64,000 nt of DNA from Caulobacter sp. X. Lineage in GTDB: Bacteria > Pseudomonadota > Alphaproteobacteria > Caulobacterales > Caulobacteraceae. How positions within the stretch are numbered: position 1 is the first letter of the stretch; each line of letters begins with the position of its first letter. Below are positions 40,405 through 50,413 of this stretch, in pieces. The notes under the pieces were generated by a model. It was given only the letters and a program-made list of their open reading frames with translations, was not told the origin of the DNA and ran no database searches. The DNA is taken from positions 124,001 through 188,000 of the forward strand of contig NZ_PEGF01000003.1 in the NCBI RefSeq assembly GCF_002742635.1. Reading direction: 5' to 3'. Both the position numbers and the translations under genes were made by a program.

Positions 40405-40890
40405 ATGGCCCGCGCCAGCTTCCCCCTTATCGCGCTCACGGCCTGCGGCGCCTTGCTGGCCGGCTGCGCCAGCAACACCAAGGGCTCGTGGGCTTGCAAG
40501 GTCGATGAGGGCCGCGCCTGCGCCAGCATCGACCAGATCGACCACGACGAGGGCGCGTCCAGCGGCAAGCGCAAGAAGGGCGCGGTCACCGTGGACGGCG
40601 CCGGGGTCGCCAAGTGGTGGGACCGCGCCGACGGCTACGCCCAACCGCCGATCAAGGGCCCGCGCCGGGAAGGCGACCAGGTGATGCGCCTGGTGGTCGC
40701 GCCCTGGGTCGACGCCATCGGCGACTACCACGGGCGAACCGAGATCTTCGCGGTGATGCGTAAGGGGGCGTGGTGGGTGGCGCCCGCGCCCGTACCGATC
40801 GAGCCGCCCCCCGCGTCCGCCGCCGCTCCGGCGGCCTCACCTGTGAGCGCCGACGACACCTCGTCCGCGCCCGCGCAAGGCGTTCAGTAG
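40405..40890 (+). CDS. traV: T4SS outer-membrane lipoprotein TraV
   Basis: 161 aa with a lipobox LLAGC; Cys21 would be the lipidated residue. A conserved WACK motif and a second Cys (RACASI) match TraV, which anchors the TraK/TraB core in the outer membrane. Pro/Ala-rich C-terminal tail. Confidence 0.88.
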   Translation: MARASFPLIALTACGALLAGCASNTKGSWACKVDEGRACASIDQIDHDEGASSGKRKKGAVTVDGAGVAKWWDRADGYAQPPIKGPRREGDQVMRLVVAPWVDAIGDYHGRTEIFAVMRKGAWWVAPAPVPIEPPPASAAAPAASPVSADDTSSAPAQGVQ

Positions 40891-40901
40891 GACCATCGGC
40901 G

Positions 40902-43670
40902 ATGAGCAGTCTCTTTGGTGACCTAGGGCCCATCCTCAGCCAGCGTCTGGCCAAGCTTGGACAGGCGCTCTTCGACGACGCCCCCGCCGAAGACCGACCG
41001 CAGTCGATGCTCGGCGGCGCGGAGTTCAGCGCCTGGCTAGCCCCGCGCTATTACGACCCGATTCATCGCCTCTACATCCAAGGCCGTCAGCGCCCGGGCA
41101 AGCCCGGTCCCGCCACCGAAACGGGACTAGGCTTCGTCATCGAGGTGGCGCCGATGCTGGGAGGCTCGGACAACCAACAGCGGATCCTCAACGAGCTCTT
41201 CAACGAAGCCATTCCTGACAACGCCCGCTGTCAGGTGATCCAGTATGCCTCCCCCAAGGTCGCGGGCCAGCTCGACCGCTGGGCGGACGAGCGTTCCCGA
41301 AGGGGTGGCGTGTTCGCGGAAATCGCCAAGCACCGCCGGGAGCGTTATCGCGGGGCCACCTGGCGCAGCATGTCGCAGCGCGGCGAGTTCCTCATCCGTC
41401 ACATCCGGGTGTTTCTCTGCGTCGAGATCGACGGTCAGACCTCCGAGCCCTTCATGAAGAAGCTGGCCGAGGTGCGCGAGAAGTGCATCACGAGCTTTGC
41501 GTCGCTGGGCTGCATGGCGGTCGACATGGCGCCGGAAGACCTGATCGCGCTCCATCACGACATCCTCAATCCAACGACGTCGATCGAGCCCTCGCGCGGT
41601 CACTATGACCCGAATCTCGAGATCAACCGCCAGTGCGTGCGGTACGATACGCGGGTCGCCGTCCACCCCAACCGCCTCACGCTGCGCACACACGCGGTTC
41701 CCGATGAATACGGCTCGGCCGACTGGCGCAAGGAGTCGATCGCCCGGCCCGAGATGTTTGAATTTCGGGCGCTGGCGTGCCGCCAATTCCCCGACCACAG
41801 CAATCAGAACGCCATGGCCCAGACCATCGGCAGCCTGTTCAACGATCAGCTGCGGCTCGCCAGCCCGACCCTGGCCTGCTTCGCCTTCTCGACCAGCACC
41901 TACGAGAAGACCCGCGCCGAGACCGAGATGAAGAGCCTGCGCACGGCGCAGTACCAGGACAAGGGCATGACCCGGCTCTTCCCGGGAATGCGCAAGAGCG
42001 CGGACGATTGGACGATGGTGGCCGAAGACGTGGCCGACGGCGCGCGCCTGGCCCAGTGCGGCTTCTTCGTGGTGGCCATGGCCAAGTACGGCGAGGGCGA
42101 TCAGGTCGAAAGCTTGCTGCGCGCCATCTATCGCAATGCGCGGTTCAGCCTCGAGCGCCACGACTTTAAGCAGCTGCCGACCCTGATGGCCTGCCTGCCG
42201 CTCGGTTTCGGCGGCGGGATGGACGAAGACTTCAAGGCCATGAAGCGTCTTCGGCGGATGCCGACCACGGCTGTGGCCAAGTTGGCGCCGCTGCAGGGCG
42301 AATACTGCAACACGGTCCTTCCGCACCTGCTGCTCGCCGGTCGCCGCGGTCAGGTGACGTTTTGGTCGCCGTTCGAGAACGAAGGCGACGGCAACCACAA
42401 CGTCTGCGTGGTCGGCTCCTCCGGTTCGGGCAAATCGGTGTTCATGCAGGACACCGCCGTGGGCCTCCTGGGCGCGGGTTGCCACGTCTTCGTCATCGAC
42501 AACGGGCGAAGCTTCAAGAACACCTGCACCATGCTGAGCGGCGCGTGGATCCGCTTCTCGCTCGACCGAGACATCTGCCTCAACCCGTTCTCGATCGCCG
42601 ACCACGACCACAGCGACCAGGAGGACATTTCCGACACCAAGCGCTCGATCGCCAAGCTCGTGGAGCTCATGGCGCGAGGCGAACGCGGCGCCACCGATGA
42701 GGAAGGCGGCCTGATCGAAATGGCCGTCAACCAGGTGTTCGACGAACAGGGCAAGGAAGGCTCGATCGACGCCGTCGTCGAGATCCTCGCGGCGAGCGAG
42801 GATCGCCGGGGCAAGGATCTGGCGATGTCGCTGGTCACCTACACCAGCAAGGGCGTCTATGGCCGGTTCTTCAACGGCCCCGCCAACATCGAGATCGACA
42901 ATCCGTTCACGGTCTTCGAGATGGAGGACCTGGACTCCAAGCCCGAGCTGCGCGGCGTCGTCATTCTGCTCGTCCTGGGCCTCCTGCGCAAAGCGATGAA
43001 GCGTGGGGGCCGCACCCAGCGCAAGGCGCTGATCATTGACGAAGCCTGGAGCCTCCTGGGCGACGGCGCGGCCGGCGAGTACATCGACGGCTTCGTTCGC
43101 CGCTGCCGCAAGGAAGGCGGGGCGATCATCACCGGCACCCAGTCGTTGAACGACTACTACAAGACCTCCGGCGCCCAGAGCTGCTTCGAGAACTCCGACT
43201 GGCTCGTGTGCCTGCGCCTCAAGCCCGAGATCATCGAACAGTTCAAGAAGAACGACCGGATCCAGGCCGATGAGGCGATGATTGAGACCCTGAAGACCCT
43301 GCGCATGGAGCCGGGTGTCTTCGCCGAGGCCTTGATCAAGGGTCCAAACAGCCGGTTTCTCGCCCGCCTGGCGCTCGACGCCTATTCGGCGACCCTCTAC
43401 TCGACCAAGCCTGAAGTGCTCGGCGCGGTCGAGGCCTTGACCAACAGCGGCCTTTCCACGGCCGAGGCCATCCGCCGGGTCGCCTTCGGTGAGAACTCGC
43501 CGCTGCAGATTGATCAGCAGCTGAAGGCGGCCGTCGAGGAGATGATCGCTCGCGATCCAGACTTCGGCGATCTGATGAACGTGTACGCGCATCTGGGCGA
43601 GGGCGGCCGTCGCCGCGTGGTCGACCTGGCGCGCCGGCTGCGCACGCCGGTGGAAGGGGAGGCGGCCTGA
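40902..43670 (+). CDS. traC: T4SS ATPase TraC
   Basis: 922 aa. The N-terminal TraC/VirB4 domain (WLAPRYYDPIHRLYI) is followed by the ATPase with Walker A GSSGSGKS at 505-512 and Walker B LIIDEAW at 710-716. It powers pilus assembly. Start ATG 40902. The TGATG overlap couples it to the next gene. Confidence 0.96.
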   Translation: MSSLFGDLGPILSQRLAKLGQALFDDAPAEDRPQSMLGGAEFSAWLAPRYYDPIHRLYIQGRQRPGKPGPATETGLGFVIEVAPMLGGSDNQQRILNELFNEAIPDNARCQVIQYASPKVAGQLDRWADERSRRGGVFAEIAKHRRERYRGATWRSMSQRGEFLIRHIRVFLCVEIDGQTSEPFMKKLAEVREKCITSFASLGCMAVDMAPEDLIALHHDILNPTTSIEPSRGHYDPNLEINRQCVRYDTRVAVHPNRLTLRTHAVPDEYGSADWRKESIARPEMFEFRALACRQFPDHSNQNAMAQTIGSLFNDQLRLASPTLACFAFSTSTYEKTRAETEMKSLRTAQYQDKGMTRLFPGMRKSADDWTMVAEDVADGARLAQCGFFVVAMAKYGEGDQVESLLRAIYRNARFSLERHDFKQLPTLMACLPLGFGGGMDEDFKAMKRLRRMPTTAVAKLAPLQGEYCNTVLPHLLLAGRRGQVTFWSPFENEGDGNHNVCVVGSSGSGKSVFMQDTAVGLLGAGCHVFVIDNGRSFKNTCTMLSGAWIRFSLDRDICLNPFSIADHDHSDQEDISDTKRSIAKLVELMARGERGATDEEGGLIEMAVNQVFDEQGKEGSIDAVVEILAASEDRRGKDLAMSLVTYTSKGVYGRFFNGPANIEIDNPFTVFEMEDLDSKPELRGVVILLVLGLLRKAMKRGGRTQRKALIIDEAWSLLGDGAAGEYIDGFVRRCRKEGGAIITGTQSLNDYYKTSGAQSCFENSDWLVCLRLKPEIIEQFKKNDRIQADEAMIETLKTLRMEPGVFAEALIKGPNSRFLARLALDAYSATLYSTKPEVLGAVEALTNSGLSTAEAIRRVAFGENSPLQIDQQLKAAVEEMIARDPDFGDLMNVYAHLGEGGRRRVVDLARRLRTPVEGEAA

Positions 43671-44023
43671 TGCTCGCCAGCCTCAAGGCCTTGCTCAGCG
43701 TCGCGCGCCCGTGGTCCTGGGCCCTGGCCGATCGGGTCAGCTTCGTGCTCGAGAGCCTGGCCGTCGCGGTGTTCCTGTTCCTGCTGCTCACCTGGTCGAT
43801 CCTCGGCTTCGACTGGCAGACGACGACGCACGAGTGGGGCTCGTTCTGGTCTCACTACGCCAAGGCCAGCGTCGAGGCTCGCCGGCCGGTCGAAACGGTT
43901 CTGCTCGTGGCGCTCGCCGTCCTCTGGGGCGGCGCCTGTCTCATCCGATTCCGCAAAGCGCGTCTCGCCTGGCTGGCTTGGCCTCGCCGCGCAGCTCGCC
44001 CAGACCGTCAGGAGGTCGCATGA
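43670..44023 (+). CDS. Two-span membrane protein inserted between traC and trbI (117 aa)
   Basis: It starts in the traC stop (TGATG) and ends overlapping trbI (ATGA). Two spans at about 25-47 and 77-94, with FDWQTTTHEWGSFWSHYAKA between them. No F counterpart is recognised by eye. The tight coupling implies a role in the transfer apparatus. Confidence 0.6.
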   Translation: MLASLKALLSVARPWSWALADRVSFVLESLAVAVFLFLLLTWSILGFDWQTTTHEWGSFWSHYAKASVEARRPVETVLLVALAVLWGGACLIRFRKARLAWLAWPRRAARPDRQEVA

Positions 44024-44490
44024 CCGACGCCCCATCGCCTAAGCTGGCTCAGCCGAAGCCGAAACGCCCCCTTGGCCTGACGGAAGCGCTCGCGGTGGCG
44101 CTCGCGGTCAACATGATCGCCACGGGCTGCCTGACCTATCGGGTCTATAAGGGCGACCGGCCCAAGATCGTGACGGTCGGCGTTGGCCAGCTGACCCGGG
44201 AATATGTGTCGCGTTTGGCGACCAGCCCCAACATGTCTCCCAGCGAAGTCGAGACCCGCACCAAGCTGTTCATGGCGATCGCTCAGGACGCGGTGAAGAA
44301 CGCCTCGAGCGACAAGGGCGTGATCATCATGCCGCGCGAATGTGTTCTCGCGGGCGAATATGCCGACGCCACCGAAATCGTCGGCAAGGCTGTGTCGGCG
44401 CGGCTTGAGAAGGATCTTCCGCTGAAGCCCGCCGCCGCCCCGCCCCCCGCGGGCGCCGCCGCTCCAGCCCTGCCGCTGGTGGCGCCATGA
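44020..44490 (+). CDS. trbI: F-type protein TrbI
   Basis: 156 aa. One N-terminal membrane span (about 23-40) and a periplasmic part with VGVGQLTREYVSRLA and VIIMPRECVLAGEYADAT match type-F TrbI, which influences pilus outgrowth and retraction. The ATG at 44020 has GGAGG upstream. It overlaps the peptidase gene (ATGA). Confidence 0.82.
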   Translation: MTDAPSPKLAQPKPKRPLGLTEALAVALAVNMIATGCLTYRVYKGDRPKIVTVGVGQLTREYVSRLATSPNMSPSEVETRTKLFMAIAQDAVKNASSDKGVIIMPRECVLAGEYADATEIVGKAVSARLEKDLPLKPAAAPPPAGAAAPALPLVAP

Positions 44491-45023
44491 TGTCGGCCGC
44501 CGAGATGCCCGTTGCGGAGCGCGCCCCGTCGGGCCGGGAGCCCAGCGCCTTCCGGCTGGCCGTGCTCGCGCTCATTTTGGGGGGGCTGATCGCCTACCAG
44601 GGCTATGGCGAGGTCCTTCGGCGATACCGTTTCGCGATCAATCAGACCGAGAGCCTGCCCAACTGGGCCTTCATCGCCGACCAGGCCAATCGCACCCCCC
44701 ATCGCGGCCAGATGGTCGCCTTCGTACCGCCTAAGACGCCCTTCTACCCGGACGGTATGGTTTTCGGGAAGATCGTGGCCGGAGTGCCAGGCGATCGCAT
44801 CGAGCTGCGGGGGCGCGAGGTGTTCGTCGCCGGCAAGTCGGTCGGCGTGGCCAAGCCGCGCTCGCGCACCGGCCTCGCCGTCGAGCCGATCGCGCCAGGT
44901 GTCATTCCGCCCGACCACTACTTCGTCATGACCCCGCATCCGGACAGCCTGGATAGCCGGTACGCCATGATCGGCCTAATCCCTCACGCCCGCATCCTGG
45001 GCGTCGCCAAGCCGGTGATGTGA
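44487..45023 (+). CDS. S26-family signal peptidase for conjugation
   Basis: 178 aa. An N-terminal membrane span is followed by the catalytic Ser56 in QTESLPNW and the Lys95 in FGKIVAGVPGD, the Ser-Lys pair of type I signal peptidases (TraF of RP4/LepB family). It probably matures the pilin or other Tra proteins; F itself relies on host LepB. Alternate start at 44490. Overlaps traW as TGATG. Confidence 0.88.
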   Translation: MMSAAEMPVAERAPSGREPSAFRLAVLALILGGLIAYQGYGEVLRRYRFAINQTESLPNWAFIADQANRTPHRGQMVAFVPPKTPFYPDGMVFGKIVAGVPGDRIELRGREVFVAGKSVGVAKPRSRTGLAVEPIAPGVIPPDHYFVMTPHPDSLDSRYAMIGLIPHARILGVAKPVM

Positions 45024-45652
45024 TGCGCAAGCTCCTCATGATCGTAGGCGCGTCGCTGGCGGTCATCGCCAGCCCGGCCGTCGGCGGCGACCTCGGCCAC
45101 TATGGCGCGACGTTCCCGATCGTCGAGAAGGACCTGTTCTCGGTCCTACGCGCCAAGCTGATGGCCGCCCAGAAGTCGGGGAAGATGGAGGCGCTGAACA
45201 AGGCCTTCGCCGCGCGGGTCAAGCAGAGGCTGGAGCGCCCCACGCCGGTCGAAGGCCTGACGCGGGCCGTCCAACGTCGCAGCTGGCTCTACGACCCGAC
45301 GTTCGTCGTGCCCAAGGACTTCAGCGATACGCGCGGACGCGTGTTCGCGCGGGCGGGCGACCGGATCAACCCGCTGGAACGCCTGCCCAACTACAACCGG
45401 GTTTTGGTGTTCATCGACGGCGACGATCGCCAGCAGTTCGCCTACGCGGTCAAACGCTCCAAGGCCCGCCCGCAGGACAAGGTCTATATCGTTCTGACCA
45501 AGGGCGCGCCCTTGGAGATCATGCGCAAGGACAAGGTCGAGGTGTTCTTCGACCAGAGCGGCTATCTCACCCAGAAGTTCGGCTTCAGCCATCTGCCGGC
45601 GGTTGTCGAGAAGGACGGCCTGGCGCTGCGCGTCACGGAGGTCGCCCTATGA
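45023..45652 (+). CDS. traW: T4SS periplasmic protein TraW
   Basis: 209 aa with a signal peptide (MRKLLMIVGASLAVIASPA). The pattern YGATFPIVEKDL and the C-terminal VEVFFDQSGYLTQKFGFSHLPAVV are typical of TraW. TraW works with TrbC and TraU in pilus assembly. The ATG 45023 follows the previous stop in TGATG; traU overlaps the end (ATGA). Confidence 0.92.
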   Translation: MRKLLMIVGASLAVIASPAVGGDLGHYGATFPIVEKDLFSVLRAKLMAAQKSGKMEALNKAFAARVKQRLERPTPVEGLTRAVQRRSWLYDPTFVVPKDFSDTRGRVFARAGDRINPLERLPNYNRVLVFIDGDDRQQFAYAVKRSKARPQDKVYIVLTKGAPLEIMRKDKVEVFFDQSGYLTQKFGFSHLPAVVEKDGLALRVTEVAL

Positions 45653-46689
45653 CGCGGCGTTGGCGCGCCCTCGTTCTGGCGGTTCTGGCGTTCCTCGGCG
45701 CGGTTACGCCGCACGTCGCCGCCAGCCAGACCCTGAGCGCGGGCAGCGTGTCTTGCAAGGGCCGGTTCGTGAACCCGATCACGGACGTCTGCTGGTCCTG
45801 CCTTTTGCCGATCAGCCTGGGCTCTATCCCATTGATCCGCGGCGCGAAGATGGACTCCCCCAATCCGCCGTCGCCGATTTGCGTCTGCCCCGCGCCGCCG
45901 CCGCTGTTCGTACAGATCGGTCTCACGGTCGGTTTCTGGGAGCCGGTCAGACTGGCCGACTCCACGCGTAAGGCCTGGTGCTTTCCGAGTCTGGGCGGCA
46001 TCCAGCTGCCGATCCCGTTCGGGATCTCGAGCGGCACCAGCCATCGCAGCACACCGGGCGAAGGTCGAAGCACGGCCAACTATCACGTCCACTGGTACAT
46101 CTATCCGGTCATGTACTGGTTGGAGCTACTGACCGACTTCCTTTGTCTGGAAGGGGCCAGTTTCGATATCGGCTATGTGACCGAGCTCGATCCGCTTTGG
46201 CGCGATGATGAGCTGGCGGCGATCATCCAGCCGGAATCCATCGTCTTCGCCAACCCGATCGCCCTGGCGGCCTGCACCGCCGACTGCGTCGCCGCGTCGA
46301 CCGCGATCCCGATCCAGCCCCTGTTCTGGTGCGCGGGGTGCCGGGGGTCGATGTACCCAATGACGGGCAACACCATGGGCACGACCGGCGAGGTCGATGG
46401 CAGTTTGCTGGCGGTCGAGAAGTTCACCTTCAAGATGCACCGCCAAGGGCTGGCCTGGGGCACCCGAGGTCTCGGCGCGGTGTGCGGCAAGATCCCGATG
46501 CCGATCGCCGACAAGTGGCAGTACCGCTACCAGCTGACCAATCCGGTTCCCAATGTCGTCGGCCCGTTCACCTGTCCGATGAACGGCGCAACCCACGTCA
46601 CCTACGAGCTTGGCAAGACCGTCCCCGTCATCGGCGAGGACCACGGCTATCTCGTCTGGCGCAAACGCAACTGCTGCGCAGGTCCATAG
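45649..46689 (+). CDS. traU: T4SS protein TraU
   Basis: 346 aa, signal peptide, Cys-rich. CKGRFVNPITDVCWSCLLPI is the TraU start; Cys pairs (ICVCPAPP, CAGCRG) need DsbC. TraU is required for DNA transfer more than for pilus formation. Confidence 0.94.
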   Translation: MTRRWRALVLAVLAFLGAVTPHVAASQTLSAGSVSCKGRFVNPITDVCWSCLLPISLGSIPLIRGAKMDSPNPPSPICVCPAPPPLFVQIGLTVGFWEPVRLADSTRKAWCFPSLGGIQLPIPFGISSGTSHRSTPGEGRSTANYHVHWYIYPVMYWLELLTDFLCLEGASFDIGYVTELDPLWRDDELAAIIQPESIVFANPIALAACTADCVAASTAIPIQPLFWCAGCRGSMYPMTGNTMGTTGEVDGSLLAVEKFTFKMHRQGLAWGTRGLGAVCGKIPMPIADKWQYRYQLTNPVPNVVGPFTCPMNGATHVTYELGKTVPVIGEDHGYLVWRKRNCCAGP

Positions 46690-46691
46690 AC

Positions 46692-47507
46692 ATGAGCACG
46701 ATCGCCTATCTCCAAACCCCGGAGTGCTGGATCCTCCTGACCTGCATCATCGGCGCGGCCGCCGCGTTGATCTGGGTCGGCGCGCGCTGGGGCGCGTTTC
46801 CCTGCTCGACGCTCGGCGTGATCATGATCGCGGGCGTCGTCATCTTTTCAGGTCCCGCCCTGGCCCAGTCCGCCCAGGAGCTGGTCGACCAGGCGACCAA
46901 GCGCGCGCAGGCCGCTCGCGCGGGCCTGGCCGAGTGGGTCGCGACCACGCCGCAGGGCACAGATCGCTACGTCACCGAATCCCGGGCCCTGGTCGATGGC
47001 AACGCGACCGTTCTCAAGCGGGGCCTGGGGATGCTCGACGCCAACGAGTTCCCGGGCGCCGAGAAGATGGGCGAGTTGCAGGATCCGCCGCGTGACGGGG
47101 CCATCTATGTGGCCGTGTCTTTCTCCATGCCGCCGAACGATCTGCGCCGCCTGGCGCGCGACGCCAACCGCGCCGGGGCGACCCTTGTCGTGCGCGGCCT
47201 GGTCAACGGTAGCTTCAAGGAGACCCTGACGGCCGCCAAGAAGGTGTTCGACGAGACCAGCCCGAGCGGCCTGGCGATCGACCCTGGCGTTTTCCGAACC
47301 TACCAGATCACGCAGGTCCCGATGTTCATCGCGGCGACCAAGCCGGTGGAGCCCTGCGGTAGCGGGCTCGACTGCGTCTCGCCCCGTCCGCCGTCCGACC
47401 AGGTCAGCGGCAACATGTCCCTCGAGGCGGCGCTGGACCTCCTGAGCAAGCGCGGCGATCAGGCCCAGCAGATCTCGTCGCGCGCCCTCCAGAAGCTGAG
47501 AGGCTAA
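46692..47507 (+). CDS. trbC: T4SS protein TrbC with an added N-terminal membrane part
   Basis: 271 aa. The C-terminal two thirds match type-F TrbC (YVAVSFSMPPNDLRRLARDA and FRTYQITQVPMFIA). Unlike usual TrbC, which begins with a signal peptide, the protein starts with a hydrophobic segment at about 12-33 and then a second signal-like one ending SGPALAQ (about 40-59). The extra segment may anchor it or be a start fused from a lost small gene. Confidence 0.85.
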   Translation: MSTIAYLQTPECWILLTCIIGAAAALIWVGARWGAFPCSTLGVIMIAGVVIFSGPALAQSAQELVDQATKRAQAARAGLAEWVATTPQGTDRYVTESRALVDGNATVLKRGLGMLDANEFPGAEKMGELQDPPRDGAIYVAVSFSMPPNDLRRLARDANRAGATLVVRGLVNGSFKETLTAAKKVFDETSPSGLAIDPGVFRTYQITQVPMFIAATKPVEPCGSGLDCVSPRPPSDQVSGNMSLEAALDLLSKRGDQAQQISSRALQKLRG

Positions 47508-47508
47508 G

Positions 47509-50004
47509 ATGAGGCGGTCAGTCGTTCTTCTCGTTGGTCTGGTCGCCTGCGCCGCCATCGGCGGCACGGCGGCTTTGGCCGTTGGGCAGTCCCAGTCGAC
47601 GGCCGCCAGCGGCTTCGCGACAGGCCAATCCTCCACCCTCACGGTTCCATCCTCGGCTGGCGCGACAAACGTGCCGGGGTATGCGGGCGATGCGAGCAAC
47701 CTGCAGTCCTACGCGACCAATCCGACCGGCCTTCAGAACGCCGGCGCGGCGGCCGCGGCCTCGAACGATCCGCTCGTGGGGCTGACGAACAAGAGCCTCG
47801 ATAATCGCAACGCCAGCGCCATCGACCTGAACGCCGACTGGCTCAAATCGTCCCTGTCCACCTCGATCGACCCCTATTCGATGGTCAAGGACAGCCAGGG
47901 AACGCAGAACCAGCAGTGCGAGACCAAGACCAAGACCGCCACCACGTCCGAGAAGTCGATCTATAGCTGCGAGACGGGCCGGGACCTGACGCAGACGACG
48001 TCGACCTGCAAGTCGACCCTGATCGTCGATACGACGACGACCAATACCTACGAGTGCAAGACGACCTGGAACGCGTCCACCCAGAGCTGGGACGTGTCGA
48101 GCCAATGCACGGCGCTCGCCTCCGCCAACTGCCAGAAGGGGGGAACCAACTGCACAACCCCCTCGACGCCGACGTACACGACCCAATCGTGCTCGGCCGG
48201 GACGTCCTATTCGACCAGCTATCAGAGCTGCCAGATCACGACGACGACCAGCACGTCGAGCTATTCGGGGACCTGCTACAACACGCTGAACACCTCGACC
48301 GGCCAGTGGAGCAACGGCTGCTCCTCGCTCGGTTCGAACTGCTCCACGGGATCCACGCAATGTTCGGCGATGAACGCGCCGACCTTCCAGGACTTCTCCT
48401 GTGAGGTCCGACCGGCCTCGACCACCAGCCGGACCTATCAATGCGGCGCGTATCTCCAGCGCCTGCCGCCGCCCTACGGCAGCTTCTGGATCACCGATCT
48501 CGACTGTCCAATCGACCCAGGTTGCTACGTGTCGCAGCAACGGGATGTCGGTCCGGATATGCAGATCTGGACATACACCTGCGTTTCAGGCGAGCCGGCG
48601 ATCAATACCTGCGCCAGCTATTCGGGGTGTCAGGAGGTCTCGAGCACCTGCGGTGATGCTCAGTGCCGGCTGCAGCTGAAGACCTATCGCTGTCAAACCG
48701 GCTCGGGTTCGTGCTCCCAGTACGCGACCAATTACACCTGCTCCACCACATCGACCTCGACGTCGAACGGCTGCTCGAGCCTCGAGGGGAGCGGGTGCAG
48801 CGTCTCGTCGTCGTCCACATCCGGCAACACGACGACGCGCACCTACGCCTGCACCAGCGCCAGCAGCGTCAACACCTGCTCGGGGCTGACCGGGTGCAAT
48901 CAGACGGGAAGCTCCTGCGCCGGCTATGCGCCAGGCGGCGGCTGCTCGCTCTACAACTACACCTATCAGTGCCCCAAGCCCGACCCGTCGGGCGGCTGCG
49001 CGGTCAAGACCACGACCTACACCTGCACGGGCACGGTGCCGGCGGCGGGCAATCCGACCTCCAGCACCACCACGCAGACCGGCTCTCATTGGGAGGCGGG
49101 CGCCTGCGCGGCCGCGAGCGACAACGCCTGCACCTCCTCGGGCACGACCTGCACGGGGGCGGGCGGGACGCGCACCGTCAACGGCGTGACCGCCACGGCC
49201 GATTGCTGGGAGAAGACGACGTCGTATCTCTGCACCACGGGCGGCGCCACGGCCAACAGCTGTCAGGTGCCGGAGGGCTGCACTAAGCAGTCCGACACCT
49301 GCCTCGATGACGCCTGCAACGTGGTCGACCACGTCTATTCGTGCGTGAAGCTGCAGTCCTCAACCACGACCGAGACCGTCTGCAACAACCAGATGTGCCT
49401 CGGCGACAGCTGCTTCACCCTGTCCCAGGACAAGAACAACGAGCTGCCGCAGACCTTCGCCCAGCTGGCCGTGATGAACCAGGCCGGGAAGAACTACGCG
49501 GCCGATCTCAGTGTCTTCAAGGGTCAGCCGCTCCGGTGCCGCAAGGCCATCTTCGGCTTCCGCAACTGCTGCAAGGACAGCGGCTGGGGCATCAGCTTGG
49601 GTCTGGCTCAATGCGACGATCAGGAAAAGACCCTGATGCAGAAGCAGGACGCCAAGGCCACCCACTACGTCGGCACCTATTGCTCCAATAAGTCGCTGTT
49701 CGGCGTGTGTCTCGAAAAGGCGATGAGCTACTGCGGGTTCGAAGGCTCGCTCGGCCGGATTGTCCAGGAGGCGGGGCGCACGCAGCTTGGCAAGAGCTGG
49801 GGCTCGGCCAAGACGCCCGACTGCAGCGGCTTCACCGTGGACGAGTTCCAGCAGCTGGATCTCTCCAACGTCGATTTCTCCGACTTCTACGCTGACAAGA
49901 TGAAGAGCCTGACCGGTCCGGACACCAACAGCACGGTCAACCGGATCCAGAACTCGATCAACAACCTCTACGGCAACCAGGCCAACCCCAATGGAGGGCT
50001 GTGA
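47509..50004 (+). CDS. traN: Mating-pair stabilisation protein TraN
   Basis: 831 aa, signal peptide, very rich in Cys, Ser and Thr. The central part (about 135-620) is a series of Cys-containing repeats (YSCETG, YECKTTW, CTALASANC), and the C-terminal part has the conserved CRKAIFGFRNCCKDSGWG and MSYCGFEGSLGRIVQEAGR. TraN is the outer-membrane adhesin that holds donor and recipient together and selects recipients. Ends in TGATG with the next gene. Confidence 0.94.
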   Translation: MRRSVVLLVGLVACAAIGGTAALAVGQSQSTAASGFATGQSSTLTVPSSAGATNVPGYAGDASNLQSYATNPTGLQNAGAAAAASNDPLVGLTNKSLDNRNASAIDLNADWLKSSLSTSIDPYSMVKDSQGTQNQQCETKTKTATTSEKSIYSCETGRDLTQTTSTCKSTLIVDTTTTNTYECKTTWNASTQSWDVSSQCTALASANCQKGGTNCTTPSTPTYTTQSCSAGTSYSTSYQSCQITTTTSTSSYSGTCYNTLNTSTGQWSNGCSSLGSNCSTGSTQCSAMNAPTFQDFSCEVRPASTTSRTYQCGAYLQRLPPPYGSFWITDLDCPIDPGCYVSQQRDVGPDMQIWTYTCVSGEPAINTCASYSGCQEVSSTCGDAQCRLQLKTYRCQTGSGSCSQYATNYTCSTTSTSTSNGCSSLEGSGCSVSSSSTSGNTTTRTYACTSASSVNTCSGLTGCNQTGSSCAGYAPGGGCSLYNYTYQCPKPDPSGGCAVKTTTYTCTGTVPAAGNPTSSTTTQTGSHWEAGACAAASDNACTSSGTTCTGAGGTRTVNGVTATADCWEKTTSYLCTTGGATANSCQVPEGCTKQSDTCLDDACNVVDHVYSCVKLQSSTTTETVCNNQMCLGDSCFTLSQDKNNELPQTFAQLAVMNQAGKNYAADLSVFKGQPLRCRKAIFGFRNCCKDSGWGISLGLAQCDDQEKTLMQKQDAKATHYVGTYCSNKSLFGVCLEKAMSYCGFEGSLGRIVQEAGRTQLGKSWGSAKTPDCSGFTVDEFQQLDLSNVDFSDFYADKMKSLTGPDTNSTVNRIQNSINNLYGNQANPNGGL

Positions 50005-50399
50005 TGAGCGACCCGGATCACGTCGGCCAAGCCGCGCGCGACTGGCGCCTTGGAGGCCTTTGGACCGCTGGCCTTGCGGGGGCCTACCTGGTGTTCCTAG
50101 GGCTCGCCCGCGTTTTGGTGGCCGAGCGGCTCCATGGGCCGTACTTCAGCCCGTACTTCGCGCTGGTGCTGGTCACCACGTTGCTGGCCGCCCTGGTGTT
50201 TTGGCCGGTTCTCGCGCGCGCCGCCGCCTCTTCGGAGCAACGGCAGATTGTCGAGCAAGTCCTGATGTACGGCGTCGGCGGCGCGCTGGGCGTGTTCCTG
50301 CTCCTTCTCTTCAGCCGGAGCATCGACGGGCCGATGTTCAGCCACGTCGCCAACTTCGTCGGCCGCGATCTGGTGCGCGCCGCCCAGATCCATTCGTGA
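50004..50399 (+). CDS. Membrane protein between traN and traF (131 aa)
   Basis: It starts in the traN stop (TGATG). Three hydrophobic segments at about 18-37, 50-71 and 87-104. No F equivalent is recognised by eye. A place inside the tra operon suggests an accessory inner-membrane role. Confidence 0.6.
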   Translation: MSDPDHVGQAARDWRLGGLWTAGLAGAYLVFLGLARVLVAERLHGPYFSPYFALVLVTTLLAALVFWPVLARAAASSEQRQIVEQVLMYGVGGALGVFLLLLFSRSIDGPMFSHVANFVGRDLVRAAQIHS

Positions 50400-50413
50400 G
50401 GGCAGGGGAGATG

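Noticed and set aside
48586..49332. Reverse-strand open frame within traN
   Set aside because: Repetitive Arg/Ala/Gly translation opposite the Cys/Ser/Thr repeats of TraN; a shadow.
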